Shown: in pieces, positions 53,695 to 63,191 of the stretch
How the letters are laid out: every line of letters starts with the position of its first letter
Position numbering within the stretch: position 1 is the first letter of the stretch
Assembly: GCF_017744155.1 (NCBI RefSeq)
Contig: NZ_JAGHQT010000004.1
Coordinates: 124,001 to 188,000 of the forward strand
DNA: 64,000 nucleotides
Direction of reading: 5' to 3'
From: Endozoicomonas sp. G2_1
Lineage (GTDB): Bacteria; Pseudomonadota; Gammaproteobacteria; Enterobacterales; Alteromonadaceae
The notes under the pieces: generated by a model
Database searches by the model: none
Told to the model about the DNA's origin: nothing
What the model saw: the letters and a program-made list of their open reading frames with translations, nothing else
Program-made: the position numbers and the translations under genes

Positions 53695-56600
53695 TTCTTT
53701 CTGATTTATCGGTAAAACGCCCAGTATTTGCCACGGTAATTAACTTATTGTTGGTAACCTTCGGTGTGGTTGCCTTTATGCTGTTACCATTGCGTGAGTA
53801 CCCAGATATCGACCCACCAGTGGTTAGTATTAATACCACTTACCCCGGCGCATCAGCAGCAATTGTAGAGAGTAAAATAACTCAAATATTAGAAGATCGT
53901 ATCAGCGGCGTAGAAGGGGTTAAAAACATCACTTCAGTCAGTCGTGTTGGTCGCTCTAGTATCACCATAGAATTTAACTTAGATCGAGATATTGACTCTG
54001 CAACAAACGATGTTCGCGATCGCATATCTCGCGCTTTGCAGCAACTTCCTGAGCAAGCCGACTCGCCAGAAGTGTTTAAAGCAAACGACGATGAAAACGT
54101 GATTGTTTGGTTTGTTTTACAAAGTGAAACCATGAGCACTTTGCAGTTGACGGACTACGCTCGCCGCTACATTGTTGACCGTTTTTCTGTCGTTGACGGC
54201 GTTGCCCGCGTGCGCGTTGGTGGCGGTCGTACTTATGCGATGAAAGTCTTCCTCGATCGCGTTGCCATGGCGGCTCGCGGTGTTACTGTTGATGATATTG
54301 AAACAACGCTACGCGCTGAAAACGTTGAACTACCGGCAGGTGAAGTAGAATCTGTTGAGCGTGACTTTTCAATCCGTGTTGAACGCAGTTACCTCACGCC
54401 TGAGGACTTTTCAGCTATGGTGGTTGCGCGCTCAAGCGATAACAGCCTTATTCGTTTAGGGGATGTTGCTCGCGTTGAAATTGCTGCTGAAGACGATGAA
54501 ACTATGTTTAAAGGCAACGGTAAAAACATGGTTGGCTTGGGTATTGTTAAACAGTCTAAGGCTAACACGTTAGAAGTTGTTAAGTCGGCTCGTAGTGAAA
54601 TGGCGAATATTCGTGAGTCGTTGCCGGTTGGTACAACAATAACCAATAGTTACGACTCATCTGTTTTTATTCAAGGCTCTATTGACGAAGTATACAACAC
54701 CTTAGTGATCGCCATGTTGATGGTGGTTTTGGTTATTTTCCTCTTTCTGGGCAATTTCCGTGTCACATTGATTCCAGCGGTTACCGTACCGGTGTCTTTG
54801 ATTGGTTCAATGATGGTCTTATCGGCACTGGGCTTTTCGATTAACTTACTCACCTTACTCGCCCTAGTATTGGCAATTGGTCTAGTGGTTGACGACGCTA
54901 TTGTTGTTTTAGAAAACATTGTTCGACGCATTGAGCAAGGACAAACGCCATTAATGGCGGCTTATCAAGGTGGTCGAGAGGTTGCGTTTGCGGTCGTGGC
55001 GACCACTTTAGTGCTAGTGGCGGTGTTTGTACCACTGGTGTTTTTGTCAGGTAATGTTGGCCGTTTATTTACCGAATTTGCTCTCGCGATTGCCGCTGCT
55101 GTGGTCTTTTCAAGTTTAACGGCACTGTCGTTAACACCTATGATGTGTTCAAAAATGCTCAAGCGCCGGGAGCGTGGTTCATCACTGGGTCAGTTCCTCG
55201 ATCGCGGTTTTGCAAAACTAGAGCGCGGTTATGGCGTTTTGTTAAGCCATAGTATTCATCAGCCGTGGTTAATCTTTATTGTCTTGGTATTGTCGTTTGC
55301 AGCGGTTTATAGCTTGTTTACTCAATTGCCGAGTGAATACACGCCAAAAGAAGATCGCGGTAATTTCTTTATTTCAATGCAAGGGGCTGAGGGCGCCAGT
55401 TACGAAAGTAATGTCCGCAATATGCAGCAAATCGAGAATAAATTGCTTACCTATTATGAGAGCGGTGAGCTTGATCGCGTCATTGTGCGCGTTCCTGGTT
55501 TTGGTGGTCGCGGTGGTATTGCGATTATTGGTATGCCAGCTTGGGACCAGCGTTCAACTTCGACCTTTGATTTTATCAATAAGTTTAATCGCGAATTGGC
55601 AACTGTGACAGATGTCCGTGCTTTTGCCATTATGCGCCGCGGTATTGGCGGCGGTGGTTCTAGTCAGCCGGTAGAGTTTGTTTTACAAGGTAATACTTAC
55701 GAAGAGTTGGCAAAGTGGCGTGATATCGTTATTAGCGAGGCACAGAAAAATCCACAGTTATTGAGTATTAATAGTGATTACAAAGAAACTTTCCCACAAT
55801 TGTTGATTGAGATAGACCACAATCGCGCTTATGACCTTGGCGTGGCTATTGGCGATATCGGTAAAACCTTGGAGACCATGTTGGGTCAACGCCGAGTCAC
55901 TACCTTTGTTGATCGCGGCGAAGAATACGATGTTATCTTAGAAGGTGATGAAGCTGACTTTACTAGCCCGAGAGACATCGACAATGTTTACGTTAAATCA
56001 CGAGCGTCTGGACAGTTGATTCCGTTGTCGAACTTGATCAAGGTGTCAGAAAACGCGACCTCATCAAGGCTCAACCGCTACAACCGTTTGCGCAGTGTTA
56101 CAATAACCGCCAACTTGGCTGACGGCTATGCTTTAGGGGATGCTTTAGACTTCTTAAACGAAGTGGTTAAAACCCATTTACCTGAGAACGCTCAAGTCGA
56201 TTACAAAGGTCAATCGCTGTTGTTGAAAGAATCTGGGCAGTCGATTCTGTTTATTTTCATGTTGGCGTTATTAATCACGTATCTAGTGTTGTCGGCACAG
56301 TTTGAGAGTTTTATTCATCCGTTTGTTATCTTGTTAACGGTACCATTGGCATTAGTGGGTGCTCTGATGGGGTTAAAACTGATGGGCATGAGTTTAAATA
56401 TTTATAGCCAAATTGGTATTGTCATGCTGATTGGTTTAGCGGCTAAAAACGGTATTTTAATTGTTGAGTTTGCCAATCAACTTCGCGATAAAGGCGTTGA
56501 ATTTGAGCAGGCACTGTTACGCGCAGCCAAGCAGCGTTTAAGGCCAATAGTGATGACTACATTTACCACGGTTACCAGCGCAATACCTTTGGTGATGGCA

Positions 56601-56804
56601 GTTGGGCCGGGAGCTGAAAGTCGAATGGTGATCGGTATTGTGATCTTCTTTGGCGTTTCATTTGCCAGCTTGTTTACTCTGTTTATTGTGCCCGGCGCCT
56701 ATTACTGGTTATGCCGAGGAACTAGTTCACCGCAAGCAATTGCCCAGAAAATTGAACGTGAAGAGCAAGATCTCTTTTCAGAGCAAAAGGTATCTGAGTC
56801 GTAG
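53691..56804 (+). CDS. RND (HAE1-type) multidrug efflux permease
   Basis: 1037 residues with 12 membrane helices and two large periplasmic loops, homologous to AcrB/VexB-type pumps. The proton-relay segment GLVVDDAIVVLENIVRR in helix 4 has the two Asp residues. FVPLVFLSGNVGRLF, the second-half GLAAKNGILIVEFANQLRDKG and LRPIVMTTFTTVTSAIPLV are typical. The GTG start at 53691 lies within the adaptor gene end (GTGA overlap), giving tight coupling. A strong terminator follows. Likely substrates are hydrophobic or amphipathic compounds, by family only. Confidence 0.96.
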   Translation: MILSDLSVKRPVFATVINLLLVTFGVVAFMLLPLREYPDIDPPVVSINTTYPGASAAIVESKITQILEDRISGVEGVKNITSVSRVGRSSITIEFNLDRDIDSATNDVRDRISRALQQLPEQADSPEVFKANDDENVIVWFVLQSETMSTLQLTDYARRYIVDRFSVVDGVARVRVGGGRTYAMKVFLDRVAMAARGVTVDDIETTLRAENVELPAGEVESVERDFSIRVERSYLTPEDFSAMVVARSSDNSLIRLGDVARVEIAAEDDETMFKGNGKNMVGLGIVKQSKANTLEVVKSARSEMANIRESLPVGTTITNSYDSSVFIQGSIDEVYNTLVIAMLMVVLVIFLFLGNFRVTLIPAVTVPVSLIGSMMVLSALGFSINLLTLLALVLAIGLVVDDAIVVLENIVRRIEQGQTPLMAAYQGGREVAFAVVATTLVLVAVFVPLVFLSGNVGRLFTEFALAIAAAVVFSSLTALSLTPMMCSKMLKRRERGSSLGQFLDRGFAKLERGYGVLLSHSIHQPWLIFIVLVLSFAAVYSLFTQLPSEYTPKEDRGNFFISMQGAEGASYESNVRNMQQIENKLLTYYESGELDRVIVRVPGFGGRGGIAIIGMPAWDQRSTSTFDFINKFNRELATVTDVRAFAIMRRGIGGGGSSQPVEFVLQGNTYEELAKWRDIVISEAQKNPQLLSINSDYKETFPQLLIEIDHNRAYDLGVAIGDIGKTLETMLGQRRVTTFVDRGEEYDVILEGDEADFTSPRDIDNVYVKSRASGQLIPLSNLIKVSENATSSRLNRYNRLRSVTITANLADGYALGDALDFLNEVVKTHLPENAQVDYKGQSLLLKESGQSILFIFMLALLITYLVLSAQFESFIHPFVILLTVPLALVGALMGLKLMGMSLNIYSQIGIVMLIGLAAKNGILIVEFANQLRDKGVEFEQALLRAAKQRLRPIVMTTFTTVTSAIPLVMAVGPGAESRMVIGIVIFFGVSFASLFTLFIVPGAYYWLCRGTSSPQAIAQKIEREEQDLFSEQKVSES

Positions 56805-56826
56805 GTTTAGACTAAATTGTTGAGAG

Positions 56827-56851
56827 AAACGGGCGCATTTTGCGCCCGTTT
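56827..56851 (+). terminator. Rho-independent terminator of the RND operon
   Basis: AAACGGGCGCA/TGCGCCCGTTT forms an 11-bp GC-rich stem with a 3-base loop, 22 bases after the pump stop. The T-run is short (GTTTATG). Confidence 0.8.
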
Positions 56852-56947
56852 ATGTTCATGGTCACATGGATATGAACGAAGGTATGTTTTTGATAAAAAA
56901 AACAGTAGCTTCTTTTAGAATCTATAGTGAGTTGTATTGGCAAAAGG

Positions 56948-57274
56948 TTACTTTTCAAAGCGTTTGTTCAAATATGTGACAATATCCGCCGATTCATAAA
57001 GCCAAGTGTGGTCGCCATTTGGCTCGGTGATATGCAAACAAGGCACTGTTTTTTTACCACCACCGCTAACAAGGTCTTGAAGGTGTTGCTCTTGTTCGTG
57101 AATATCGCGCAGTTCAATCGCTAGGTTAAGGCGTTTTATATTGCTGCGTACCATGCGGCAGTATGGGCAAAAACCAAAGTGGTAAAGGGCGAGATCTAGC
57201 GCTGGGGTCAGTGGTTTATTATCACTTGATACTGAAGTGGGCTGTGAAAATATCTTTTTGATAAAAGTAAACAA
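56948..57274 (-). CDS. Glutaredoxin
   Basis: 108 residues with a dithiol glutaredoxin active site CPYC (GFCPYCRMVR, near residue 37) and the cis-Pro motif KKTVPCLHI, plus an extra Cys two residues from it. The first 25 residues (MFTFIKKIFSQP...) extend beyond the usual Grx start and could be a weak membrane-associating helix. Monocistronic on the minus strand between the RND operon and pheA. Confidence 0.9.
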   Translation of the reverse strand: MFTFIKKIFSQPTSVSSDNKPLTPALDLALYHFGFCPYCRMVRSNIKRLNLAIELRDIHEQEQHLQDLVSGGGKKTVPCLHITEPNGDHTWLYESADIVTYLNKRFEK

Positions 57275-57368
57275 GTGCTATCTCCTAGTGGCTCGTTGTT
57301 GTAAGCACAATTAGACAGAAGATAGCAATGACATCTTTCACATACCGTTTCAGTTTTATAATTGGCTT

Positions 57369-58544
57369 TTACAATGCACTACTAGGCACATTAGTCGGGC
57401 TAATATGCTCAATAGGGTAGCAACCCAATACTTTGATAAACTTAGTGATAGCGGTAAGTTCATTGATCGCTTCTTGCAAGGTTAAGCTCTTTAAGTTGGC
57501 TTCAACATCAATGTAAAACATTTCCTCCCAAGGGCGTCCTTGAATTGGACGAGATTCCAACTTACGCATATTAATACCGTGTTGCTTGAGCACAACCAAG
57601 CAATCAACTAAGGCGCCTGGTTTTTGTCCTGTCGCCAATATAAAGGTGGTTTTGGCCGGAATTTGTTCTGCGACATCAACTGGCTTGCGAGCAACAAGAA
57701 TAAAGCGACTGTGATTTTCATCTTGGTTGGCAATGGATTTTTCCAGCGCATGCAATTGGTAGAGGTAACCACCTTCTTCACTGCCAATAACGGCAACAGT
57801 ATCGTCTTGTAATTGATAGACTTTTGCCATTGCATCGGCGGTGCTGTCACAGTATTCAATGCGGATATCGTGTTGCTTATCTAAAAAGTTACTACACTGG
57901 GCAAATGGCTGACCGTGAGCGTATATGGTTTTTATTTTGTCTAAGCTGGTGTTAACGGCAGTTAGCAAGCAATGTTCGATTGGCTGAGTGATTTCACCGA
58001 CAATTGACAAGTTTGTGTGTTGCAGTAAGTCATAAACCTCGTTAATACTGCCTGAGCTGGTATTTTCGATAGGTAACATGCCATAGTCGACGTGGCCAGA
58101 TTCAACAAGCTGCATAATTTCTTGGAAACTTTGGCAGCCGGATTCAATAATAGTTTCAGCGCGACGAGAAAAGTATCTGTGGCTGGCTAGATAACTGTAT
58201 GAACCTTTATCACCCAAAAATGCAACACTCACTGCCGGCAATTGTAGGTTGGGGTTAGTGAGCTGCTGCAAATACGCTTGTTGGTTGAGCACCGAGTCTT
58301 CAATAATTGTTTGAAAAACGCTGGTAACATAGTGAGCATCTAAGCCAAGCTTTTTACCTTGATTGATCAAACGCACCAAGAGTTCTTGCTCTCGCTGCTG
58401 ATCACGTACTGGCCTAACTTGATGTGCTTTGCTCTTTGCGACATTTAATGTCAGCGCTCTACGCTCGGCAAACAGTTCTAGCAACTTTTGATCTAAAGCG
58501 GTTATATGTTCACGAATCTTGGTTAAATCTAGTTGCTCAGTCAC
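57369..58544 (-). CDS. pheA: PheA, chorismate mutase / prephenate dehydratase
   Basis: A bifunctional phenylalanine-synthesis enzyme of 391 residues (E. coli 386). The AroQ mutase domain (1-95, KIREHITALDQKLLELFAERR) is followed by a dehydratase domain (about 108-285; VAFLGDKGSYSYLASHRYF, and the Thr-Ser pair in PIENTSSGSI). A C-terminal ACT domain senses Phe, with the GALVDCLVVL and ESRPIQGRPWEEMFYIDVE motifs. It starts with GTG at 58544 behind GAAGGA. Expression should be controlled by the Phe-codon leader and attenuator at 58592-58719. Confidence 0.97.
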   Translation of the reverse strand: MTEQLDLTKIREHITALDQKLLELFAERRALTLNVAKSKAHQVRPVRDQQREQELLVRLINQGKKLGLDAHYVTSVFQTIIEDSVLNQQAYLQQLTNPNLQLPAVSVAFLGDKGSYSYLASHRYFSRRAETIIESGCQSFQEIMQLVESGHVDYGMLPIENTSSGSINEVYDLLQHTNLSIVGEITQPIEHCLLTAVNTSLDKIKTIYAHGQPFAQCSNFLDKQHDIRIEYCDSTADAMAKVYQLQDDTVAVIGSEEGGYLYQLHALEKSIANQDENHSRFILVARKPVDVAEQIPAKTTFILATGQKPGALVDCLVVLKQHGINMRKLESRPIQGRPWEEMFYIDVEANLKSLTLQEAINELTAITKFIKVLGCYPIEHISPTNVPSSAL

Positions 58545-58591
58545 GACATTTCCTTCAAATTATTCAATTATTTCTTATGAATGTAATTGGC

Positions 58592-58616
58592 AAAAAAAAA
58601 CCTCCGCTGTGGAGGT
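58592..58616 (-). terminator. Attenuator terminator of pheA
   Basis: The minus strand has ACCTCC/GGAGGT with a short CAGC-type loop followed by nine T's (58592-58600), located 47 bases before pheA. The 5' arm CCTCC (58611-58615) can instead pair with GGAGG at 58648-58652, just after the leader stop codon, forming the antiterminator. Confidence 0.85.
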
Positions 58617-58653
58617 CTTGACAGTTTTAATCAGGTAAAACAATCCGCCTCCA

Positions 58654-58719
58654 TTAGCTTGCGCTAATAAAGAACTCGATAAAAAAGCGGTTACCTAAAC
58701 TGATAATATTTCTATTCAT
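58654..58719 (-). CDS. pheL: PheL, pheA leader peptide (21 residues)
   Basis: A 21-codon frame, MNRNIISLGNRFFIEFFISAS with stop TAA, has Phe codons 12, 13, 16 and 17 (TTT TTT, TTC TTT) just before a hairpin. It lies 38 bases upstream of a Rho-independent terminator in front of pheA. The hairpin ATTAGC/GCTAAT with a GCAA loop (58653-58668) overlaps the stop codon and serves as the pause/1:2 element. This matches transcription attenuation as in E. coli pheLA: scarce Phe-tRNA stalls the ribosome at the Phe codons and favours the antiterminator. Confidence 0.85.
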   Translation of the reverse strand: MNRNIISLGNRFFIEFFISAS

Positions 58720-58787
58720 GCCTTCACTTTAGCCAGCAGTTCAGTTCAGTGCAATAGTTTCTTTATAATAAAAAGCTAGGTTTATAA

Positions 58788-61205
58788 TTAATAACTTAAT
58801 AAGGTTAAGCTGTACTTGGTTTTACCCGGTAAAAAACTACTGGGCTTGCCTTGTTGCCAATCCTGATGACCATTGCCGTAGTATGGACTCCACGGGTGCC
58901 CCGATTGGCTCGATGGCATGTGAAAAATTCCACTTTGTTCGTGGCCAGGTGAAACGATCATACGTTCTGAAGCGCCAAATGTTTTGCCTTGTACTCGCGG
59001 CATATAAGTGTCGCCAGACATTGGCTCAGCTGGCATATCTAGGTTGAGTAAAGTACCCAATATAGGCACAGCTTTGCTGAGTGGGTGTTGAATAGCCCCA
59101 GTATTTTGCTGACCCCAAGTAGCCTCTGCTAATGACTGTTCTTGTGTCATTTCATCCAGCGTCTCGGTTAATGCTTGAGCAAATAAGGCCTGCCAGTTGT
59201 CAAAAGGTTGCAATAAATAGTTATTGGGCTGTTGGCTAACCAGAAGCCACAGTGGTGATTCTATTTTGCGGTATAAAGGTTTGGCCTTAAAGTCCGGCGC
59301 AACGTTAACAATTTGTTCAATTAAGGGGGTAAAAACTAGGTTTCTGACTTCTAAGCGAAAGTTTCGAACAATGCGGTAAGCGACCGACTCGCTATCGGCT
59401 GAGAGTTGTTCTGTGGTTAAATATTGTTTGACTTCACGCCAATGCGGCTGCTGGGCAATATTGGCTTCTGTAAGTACCTGCTCTAGCAATAACTGTTGCC
59501 AGCGCTGCAAGAACAACGCTTCATCGTCTAACGCGATATCTAGCAACGCTTGTTCGTCAAATTGTTCTTTTGCCATTAAGCGGTCGCGAATTTGTTGACT
59601 GCGAGCGCCGAGGGCATAACCGCCGCTACCAATTTTTTCAAAGTTTTCACCGCCAACTACGCGAGAGTTGCCAGTCCAAAGCCTCAATTGGGCAGGGTTG
59701 TAAACTTTTGGATATTCATTTGCCGACAAATAGCCTTGCCACTGATGTTCTCCGTTTGACCAAGATTTTGGCGTGCGACCAAAATTGCTGGATTTACGGG
59801 GAATTGGTCCCATGATGGTCCACCCAATATTGCCTAGGCTATCGCCGACCATGAGGTTCTGTGCCGGTACGCCAGCGGTTGCTGCAACGGCAAAAGCTTG
59901 TTCAACCGTAGTCGCTTGTTCCATGTTGATGATATTGAGATTAACGGCGTTGAGATCGTGGGCGACCCAGCGATAAGCGAGCAAGTTACCTTGGTGATCC
60001 TCGCCTATCACGGGGCCCCAAATAGTTTCGCGAACTTGCAATGAGGCTGATTTTTGATCCTTGATGGCAATCATTTGTTCTTGATAAGTAAAGTCTTGAT
60101 AACCGTCGGGTGTTAAATAAGCACTCTTATCTTCGTTGGTCTCTAAGGTAATAACATCATGCCAATCGCCGTAGCTATTGGTAAATCCCCAAGCAATATT
60201 GCCATTGCTGCCGACAATCATATTGGGTGCACCGGGCAGAGTGGCTCCGGTAATTGCTATCGACTCGCCACGCTCTGTTTTGTATTCAAAACGGGCGCGG
60301 TACCAAGTATTGGGTACCCTAATGCCCAAATGCATATCGTTGGCAACAATGGCCGACTTGGTTGTACTTATTTGACCACTAACTGCCCAGTTGTTAGAGC
60401 CTGGTAAGTGTTCAACATCAGCTAAGGCTTGGCTTGCGATCAGTTGTTCGCGAATAACAGACAGTGTCTTTGACGAGTTGTTAGACGGTGAAGCCGCTGG
60501 CCAAGCACTTGTGGGCAGCTGTGCCCAAGTCTGTTGGCTGTCGTCTATGGCTGCATCCCATTTGCTGCCTTGTGGCGCAATAAAGTTAAACACTTCTGGA
60601 GGAAATAGTGTTTCTAGAGTGCCTAGCGTTTGCTCTAGATCGCCGTATTCGTCTTGTAAATCAATGTACATGCTAAATACGGCTAAAATTGTATCCTCTT
60701 CTTGCCAAGCAACAGGATCAGTTTGTAGAAATAAATATTCAAAAGGTTGGGCATGCAAGAGTTCCAACCCTTGATTGACGCCGCGCGTATAAGACTTAAG
60801 GATATTGTATTGGTCAACTGGGAGTTGCTTTACAATTGCGCGTGCTCGGTCGCGGAAACGATGAACCCTAATCGCTTTGTCGTAATCTAATGCCACTTTA
60901 CCAAATAAGCTCGACAATTCGCCAGCGGCATTTCGGCGCAACAAATCCATTTGAAAAAAGCGCTCTTGGGCGTGAACAAAGCCAGTTGCAACCGCTAAAT
61001 CGAGTCTATTCGCCGCTTTGATGGTTGCTATGCCATTGCTGTCGCGTTCAACACTGGCGCTAGTTGATAAGCCATAGATAGTCTTTTTACCGTCGAGTTG
61101 GGGCAGTGAGCCGTCAATTTGACTGTAAAGCCAGGCACTAAATCCGAGAATCAAAAAAACGACAATGGTGATTAGCGCGACAAACCAAGAGCGAAAATTT
61201 TGCAT
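58788..61205 (-). CDS. Penicillin acylase family (Ntn-hydrolase) protein
   Basis: 805 residues. An N-terminal membrane anchor or uncleaved signal (about 8-29) is followed by the alpha-chain region (FVHAQERFFQMDLLRRNAAG) and a linker. The catalytic N-terminal Ser of the beta chain is in LPGSNNWAVSG, around residue 270. HLGIRVPNTWYRARF and the oxyanion-type Asn in GFTNSYGD follow. Such enzymes self-cleave and hydrolyse amide bonds of beta-lactams, acyl-homoserine lactones or other N-acyl compounds. The substrate cannot be read from sequence. Monocistronic; its promoter region converges with pheL upstream signals only by distance. Confidence 0.92.
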   Translation of the reverse strand: MQNFRSWFVALITIVVFLILGFSAWLYSQIDGSLPQLDGKKTIYGLSTSASVERDSNGIATIKAANRLDLAVATGFVHAQERFFQMDLLRRNAAGELSSLFGKVALDYDKAIRVHRFRDRARAIVKQLPVDQYNILKSYTRGVNQGLELLHAQPFEYLFLQTDPVAWQEEDTILAVFSMYIDLQDEYGDLEQTLGTLETLFPPEVFNFIAPQGSKWDAAIDDSQQTWAQLPTSAWPAASPSNNSSKTLSVIREQLIASQALADVEHLPGSNNWAVSGQISTTKSAIVANDMHLGIRVPNTWYRARFEYKTERGESIAITGATLPGAPNMIVGSNGNIAWGFTNSYGDWHDVITLETNEDKSAYLTPDGYQDFTYQEQMIAIKDQKSASLQVRETIWGPVIGEDHQGNLLAYRWVAHDLNAVNLNIINMEQATTVEQAFAVAATAGVPAQNLMVGDSLGNIGWTIMGPIPRKSSNFGRTPKSWSNGEHQWQGYLSANEYPKVYNPAQLRLWTGNSRVVGGENFEKIGSGGYALGARSQQIRDRLMAKEQFDEQALLDIALDDEALFLQRWQQLLLEQVLTEANIAQQPHWREVKQYLTTEQLSADSESVAYRIVRNFRLEVRNLVFTPLIEQIVNVAPDFKAKPLYRKIESPLWLLVSQQPNNYLLQPFDNWQALFAQALTETLDEMTQEQSLAEATWGQQNTGAIQHPLSKAVPILGTLLNLDMPAEPMSGDTYMPRVQGKTFGASERMIVSPGHEQSGIFHMPSSQSGHPWSPYYGNGHQDWQQGKPSSFLPGKTKYSLTLLSY

Positions 61206-61566
61206 TTAAATAACTTCCTACGGGCGATAACCTAAGCGTACCGCAAAATGTAATCACTGTGTATCAAGATTTTTGTTTGTTTCATGCTCTTTTATGACAC
61301 GAGTAAGGTACTGTTTTTAGTTAAGTTATCTAAGGCGGTCTGTAGCCCTTGTCAATAAGGGGATAGAAGGTTGAAATAATTACTCTATTTATCACTTGAA
61401 AAATTAATTTTTAATGGCACCATAGCGACCGGTTTGAAGTACTGTACTTAACTGTTTGAGTGATTGCCTCGGGTATCTGTTTTCTCTATTAGGTTTGAGT
61501 GTCGGTTAACTGAATTTATTTTGGTTTTGTGAAAGACCAACAGTGATAGAGAAAATTGGAAATCAT
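61206..61566. other. Intergenic region upstream of the 113-residue gene
   Basis: 361 bases with no gene. It holds the acylase promoter (minus) and the promoter of the plus-strand hypothetical gene. I see no repeat, RNA motif or strong inverted repeat in it. Confidence 0.35.
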
Positions 61567-61908
61567 ATGAAAGAGAGTAGTCCTAGATATATTAGAGTTG
61601 GTGATTGGTATTTCGAAGTTAAAAGCGTGAAAGCAATCCGTGTTGATGAATATGGTAAACCATATACTGCAGTCGCAAATTGTAGCTTTAATGGTGATAG
61701 TATGTATGTCGACGGCTTATTGGCAAAAGATGAGCATGAGTTTTCAAAGTCAGACTACAAAGCCTTTTATGATTTTTCTAAACTGATGACTGTGGATAAA
61801 ATTAACTATCACAGAATGTACAATGGCAGTGTGATGACTAAAAATCACGATTTGCCGGCAAATAGTCCGTTTATTGAAAAGAATAGCAAATGTGCCAATG
61901 AGAGCTGA
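61567..61908 (+). CDS. Hypothetical protein, 113 residues
   Basis: I do not recognise this protein. ATG at 61567 is chosen because GGA lies 6 bases upstream; GTG at 61543 would add eight residues. It is hydrophilic, rich in Lys, Asp, Ser and Tyr, with no signal peptide or membrane segment. A central VANCSFNGDSMYVDGLL and repeated aromatic residues suggest a compact cytosolic domain. It stands alone with its own terminator. A+T content appears higher than in neighbouring genes, which could mean recent acquisition; that is an impression, not a measurement. Confidence 0.65.
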   Translation: MKESSPRYIRVGDWYFEVKSVKAIRVDEYGKPYTAVANCSFNGDSMYVDGLLAKDEHEFSKSDYKAFYDFSKLMTVDKINYHRMYNGSVMTKNHDLPANSPFIEKNSKCANES

Positions 61909-61937
61909 TTTAAAAATCACTCATTTGGTTAATTGAT

Positions 61938-61966
61938 AAAAGCCAGTATTCATTGCTGGCTTTTTT
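61938..61966 (+). terminator. Rho-independent terminator of the 113-residue gene
   Basis: AAAGCCAG/CTGGCTTT stem with a 9-base loop followed by a run of six T's, about 30 bases after the stop codon. Confidence 0.88.
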
Positions 61967-62023
61967 GCATCTTGAATTTATCTATGTTGAGATGACGCTT
62001 TTAACGGCGCGGTAATCTTTGAA

Positions 62024-62656
62024 ATGAAACACTCGGGCCTACAAGGTCTATTACTGGCAGCGGGAGCTTCAACTCGGCTTGGTCAACCCAAACAAATCGT
62101 GATTTACCAAGGGCTAAGCTTAATTACTCGGCAGACTCGCTTGCTATTAAAACAATGTCAATACGTGACTATTGTGCTAGGTGCAAATGCCGATTTATGC
62201 CGTAGAACGTTAGAAGCTGAACTTCTAGACCATGAGTTAGCGGCAATTGAGTTGATTGAAAACCAGAACTGGGCAACTGGGCTTGGCAGCTCAATTGCAT
62301 TTGGTGCTGCGCACTTTGACCGAACATATCGCGGGATATTGCTACTTTTGGTCGACCAATGGCAGTTGACCGATCAACATTTAAGACACTTTGTTAAACA
62401 TTGGCACGCTTGTGCTTATGTTAAACCTAGCAACATTTGTATCGCTAGTATGCAGCAAGAAAAGCTCGTCACCGGACCACCGGTGATATTTTCCGAGCAA
62501 TTTATCGATGAATTGTCTCAGTTTAACGCGTCAGATGGTGCTAAATCATTGATTAAACGCTATTCTGAACAAGTATTCGATTATCCAATACCACAAGCCT
62601 TCACCGATTTAGATACGGCCGAGCAGTTGCAAGTGCTACGGGCAAGCGATAGTTAA
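62024..62656 (+). CDS. mocA: MocA/MobA-like molybdopterin nucleotidyltransferase
   Basis: A 210-residue GT-A-type nucleotidyltransferase, probably CTP:molybdopterin cytidylyltransferase, which makes the cytosine dinucleotide form of the cofactor (MCD) used by aldehyde/xanthine oxidase-type enzymes. It has the signature [16 protein letters not shown] at the N terminus, the metal-site Asp in [10 protein letters not shown] (an unusual DQW in place of DQP), and [11 protein letters not shown]. It is 76 bases upstream of a 2Fe-2S subunit and large subunit of a molybdenum hydroxylase, which fits a dedicated maturation gene. Confidence 0.88.
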   Translation: MKHSGLQGLLLAAGASTRLGQPKQIVIYQGLSLITRQTRLLLKQCQYVTIVLGANADLCRRTLEAELLDHELAAIELIENQNWATGLGSSIAFGAAHFDRTYRGILLLLVDQWQLTDQHLRHFVKHWHACAYVKPSNICIASMQQEKLVTGPPVIFSEQFIDELSQFNASDGAKSLIKRYSEQVFDYPIPQAFTDLDTAEQLQVLRASDS

Positions 62657-62732
62657 TAACTTATTTGTACTGAATATTAAATATGCGAAGGCGATAAATA
62701 ACAAGAATGCAAACCGTTCTGGGGGGAACAAC

Positions 62733-63188
62733 ATGATTACCTTGATGATTAATGGCAAGGCGCATCAGTTTGATGATGATGGCAGTATGCCTTTGCTTTG
62801 GGCACTTAGAGATGTCTTGAAATATACCGGTACTAAATACGGCTGTGGCAAAGGTTTGTGCGGTGCCTGTACCGTTCATTTAAACAGCCAACCCGTGCGT
62901 TCTTGTTCGTTACCTGTTTCCGCTGTTGGTGATGGCGAAATCACCACCATTGAAGGCTTGTCTGAAAATGGCGAACACGCAGTTCAGCAGGCTTGGCAGC
63001 AACTCAATGTACCTCAATGTGGCTATTGCCAAGCTGGTCAAATGATGTCGGCAGCAGCATTACTTGAAAATAACAAAAAGCCGAGTGATGACGATATTGA
63101 GCGAGCCATGAGCGGCAACATTTGCCGTTGTGGTACCTATCAGCGAATCAAGCAAGCGATTCACTTAGCGGTTGAGTTAAAGGAGTAG
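62733..63188 (+). CDS. 2Fe-2S subunit of a molybdenum hydroxylase (IorA-like)
   Basis: A 151-residue small subunit with two iron-sulfur clusters. The plant-ferredoxin-type cluster is in [15 protein letters not shown], and the second, helical cluster in [14 protein letters not shown] and [12 protein letters not shown]. Electrons from the Mo centre pass through these to an acceptor such as a cytochrome. It directly precedes the large subunit (3 bases between stop and start) with the ribosome site AAGGAG inside its own last codons. The most similar known type is isoquinoline 1-oxidoreductase/aldehyde dehydrogenase; no FAD subunit is visible. Confidence 0.95.
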   Translation: MITLMINGKAHQFDDDGSMPLLWALRDVLKYTGTKYGCGKGLCGACTVHLNSQPVRSCSLPVSAVGDGEITTIEGLSENGEHAVQQAWQQLNVPQCGYCQAGQMMSAAALLENNKKPSDDDIERAMSGNICRCGTYQRIKQAIHLAVELKE

Positions 63189-63191
63189 CCC

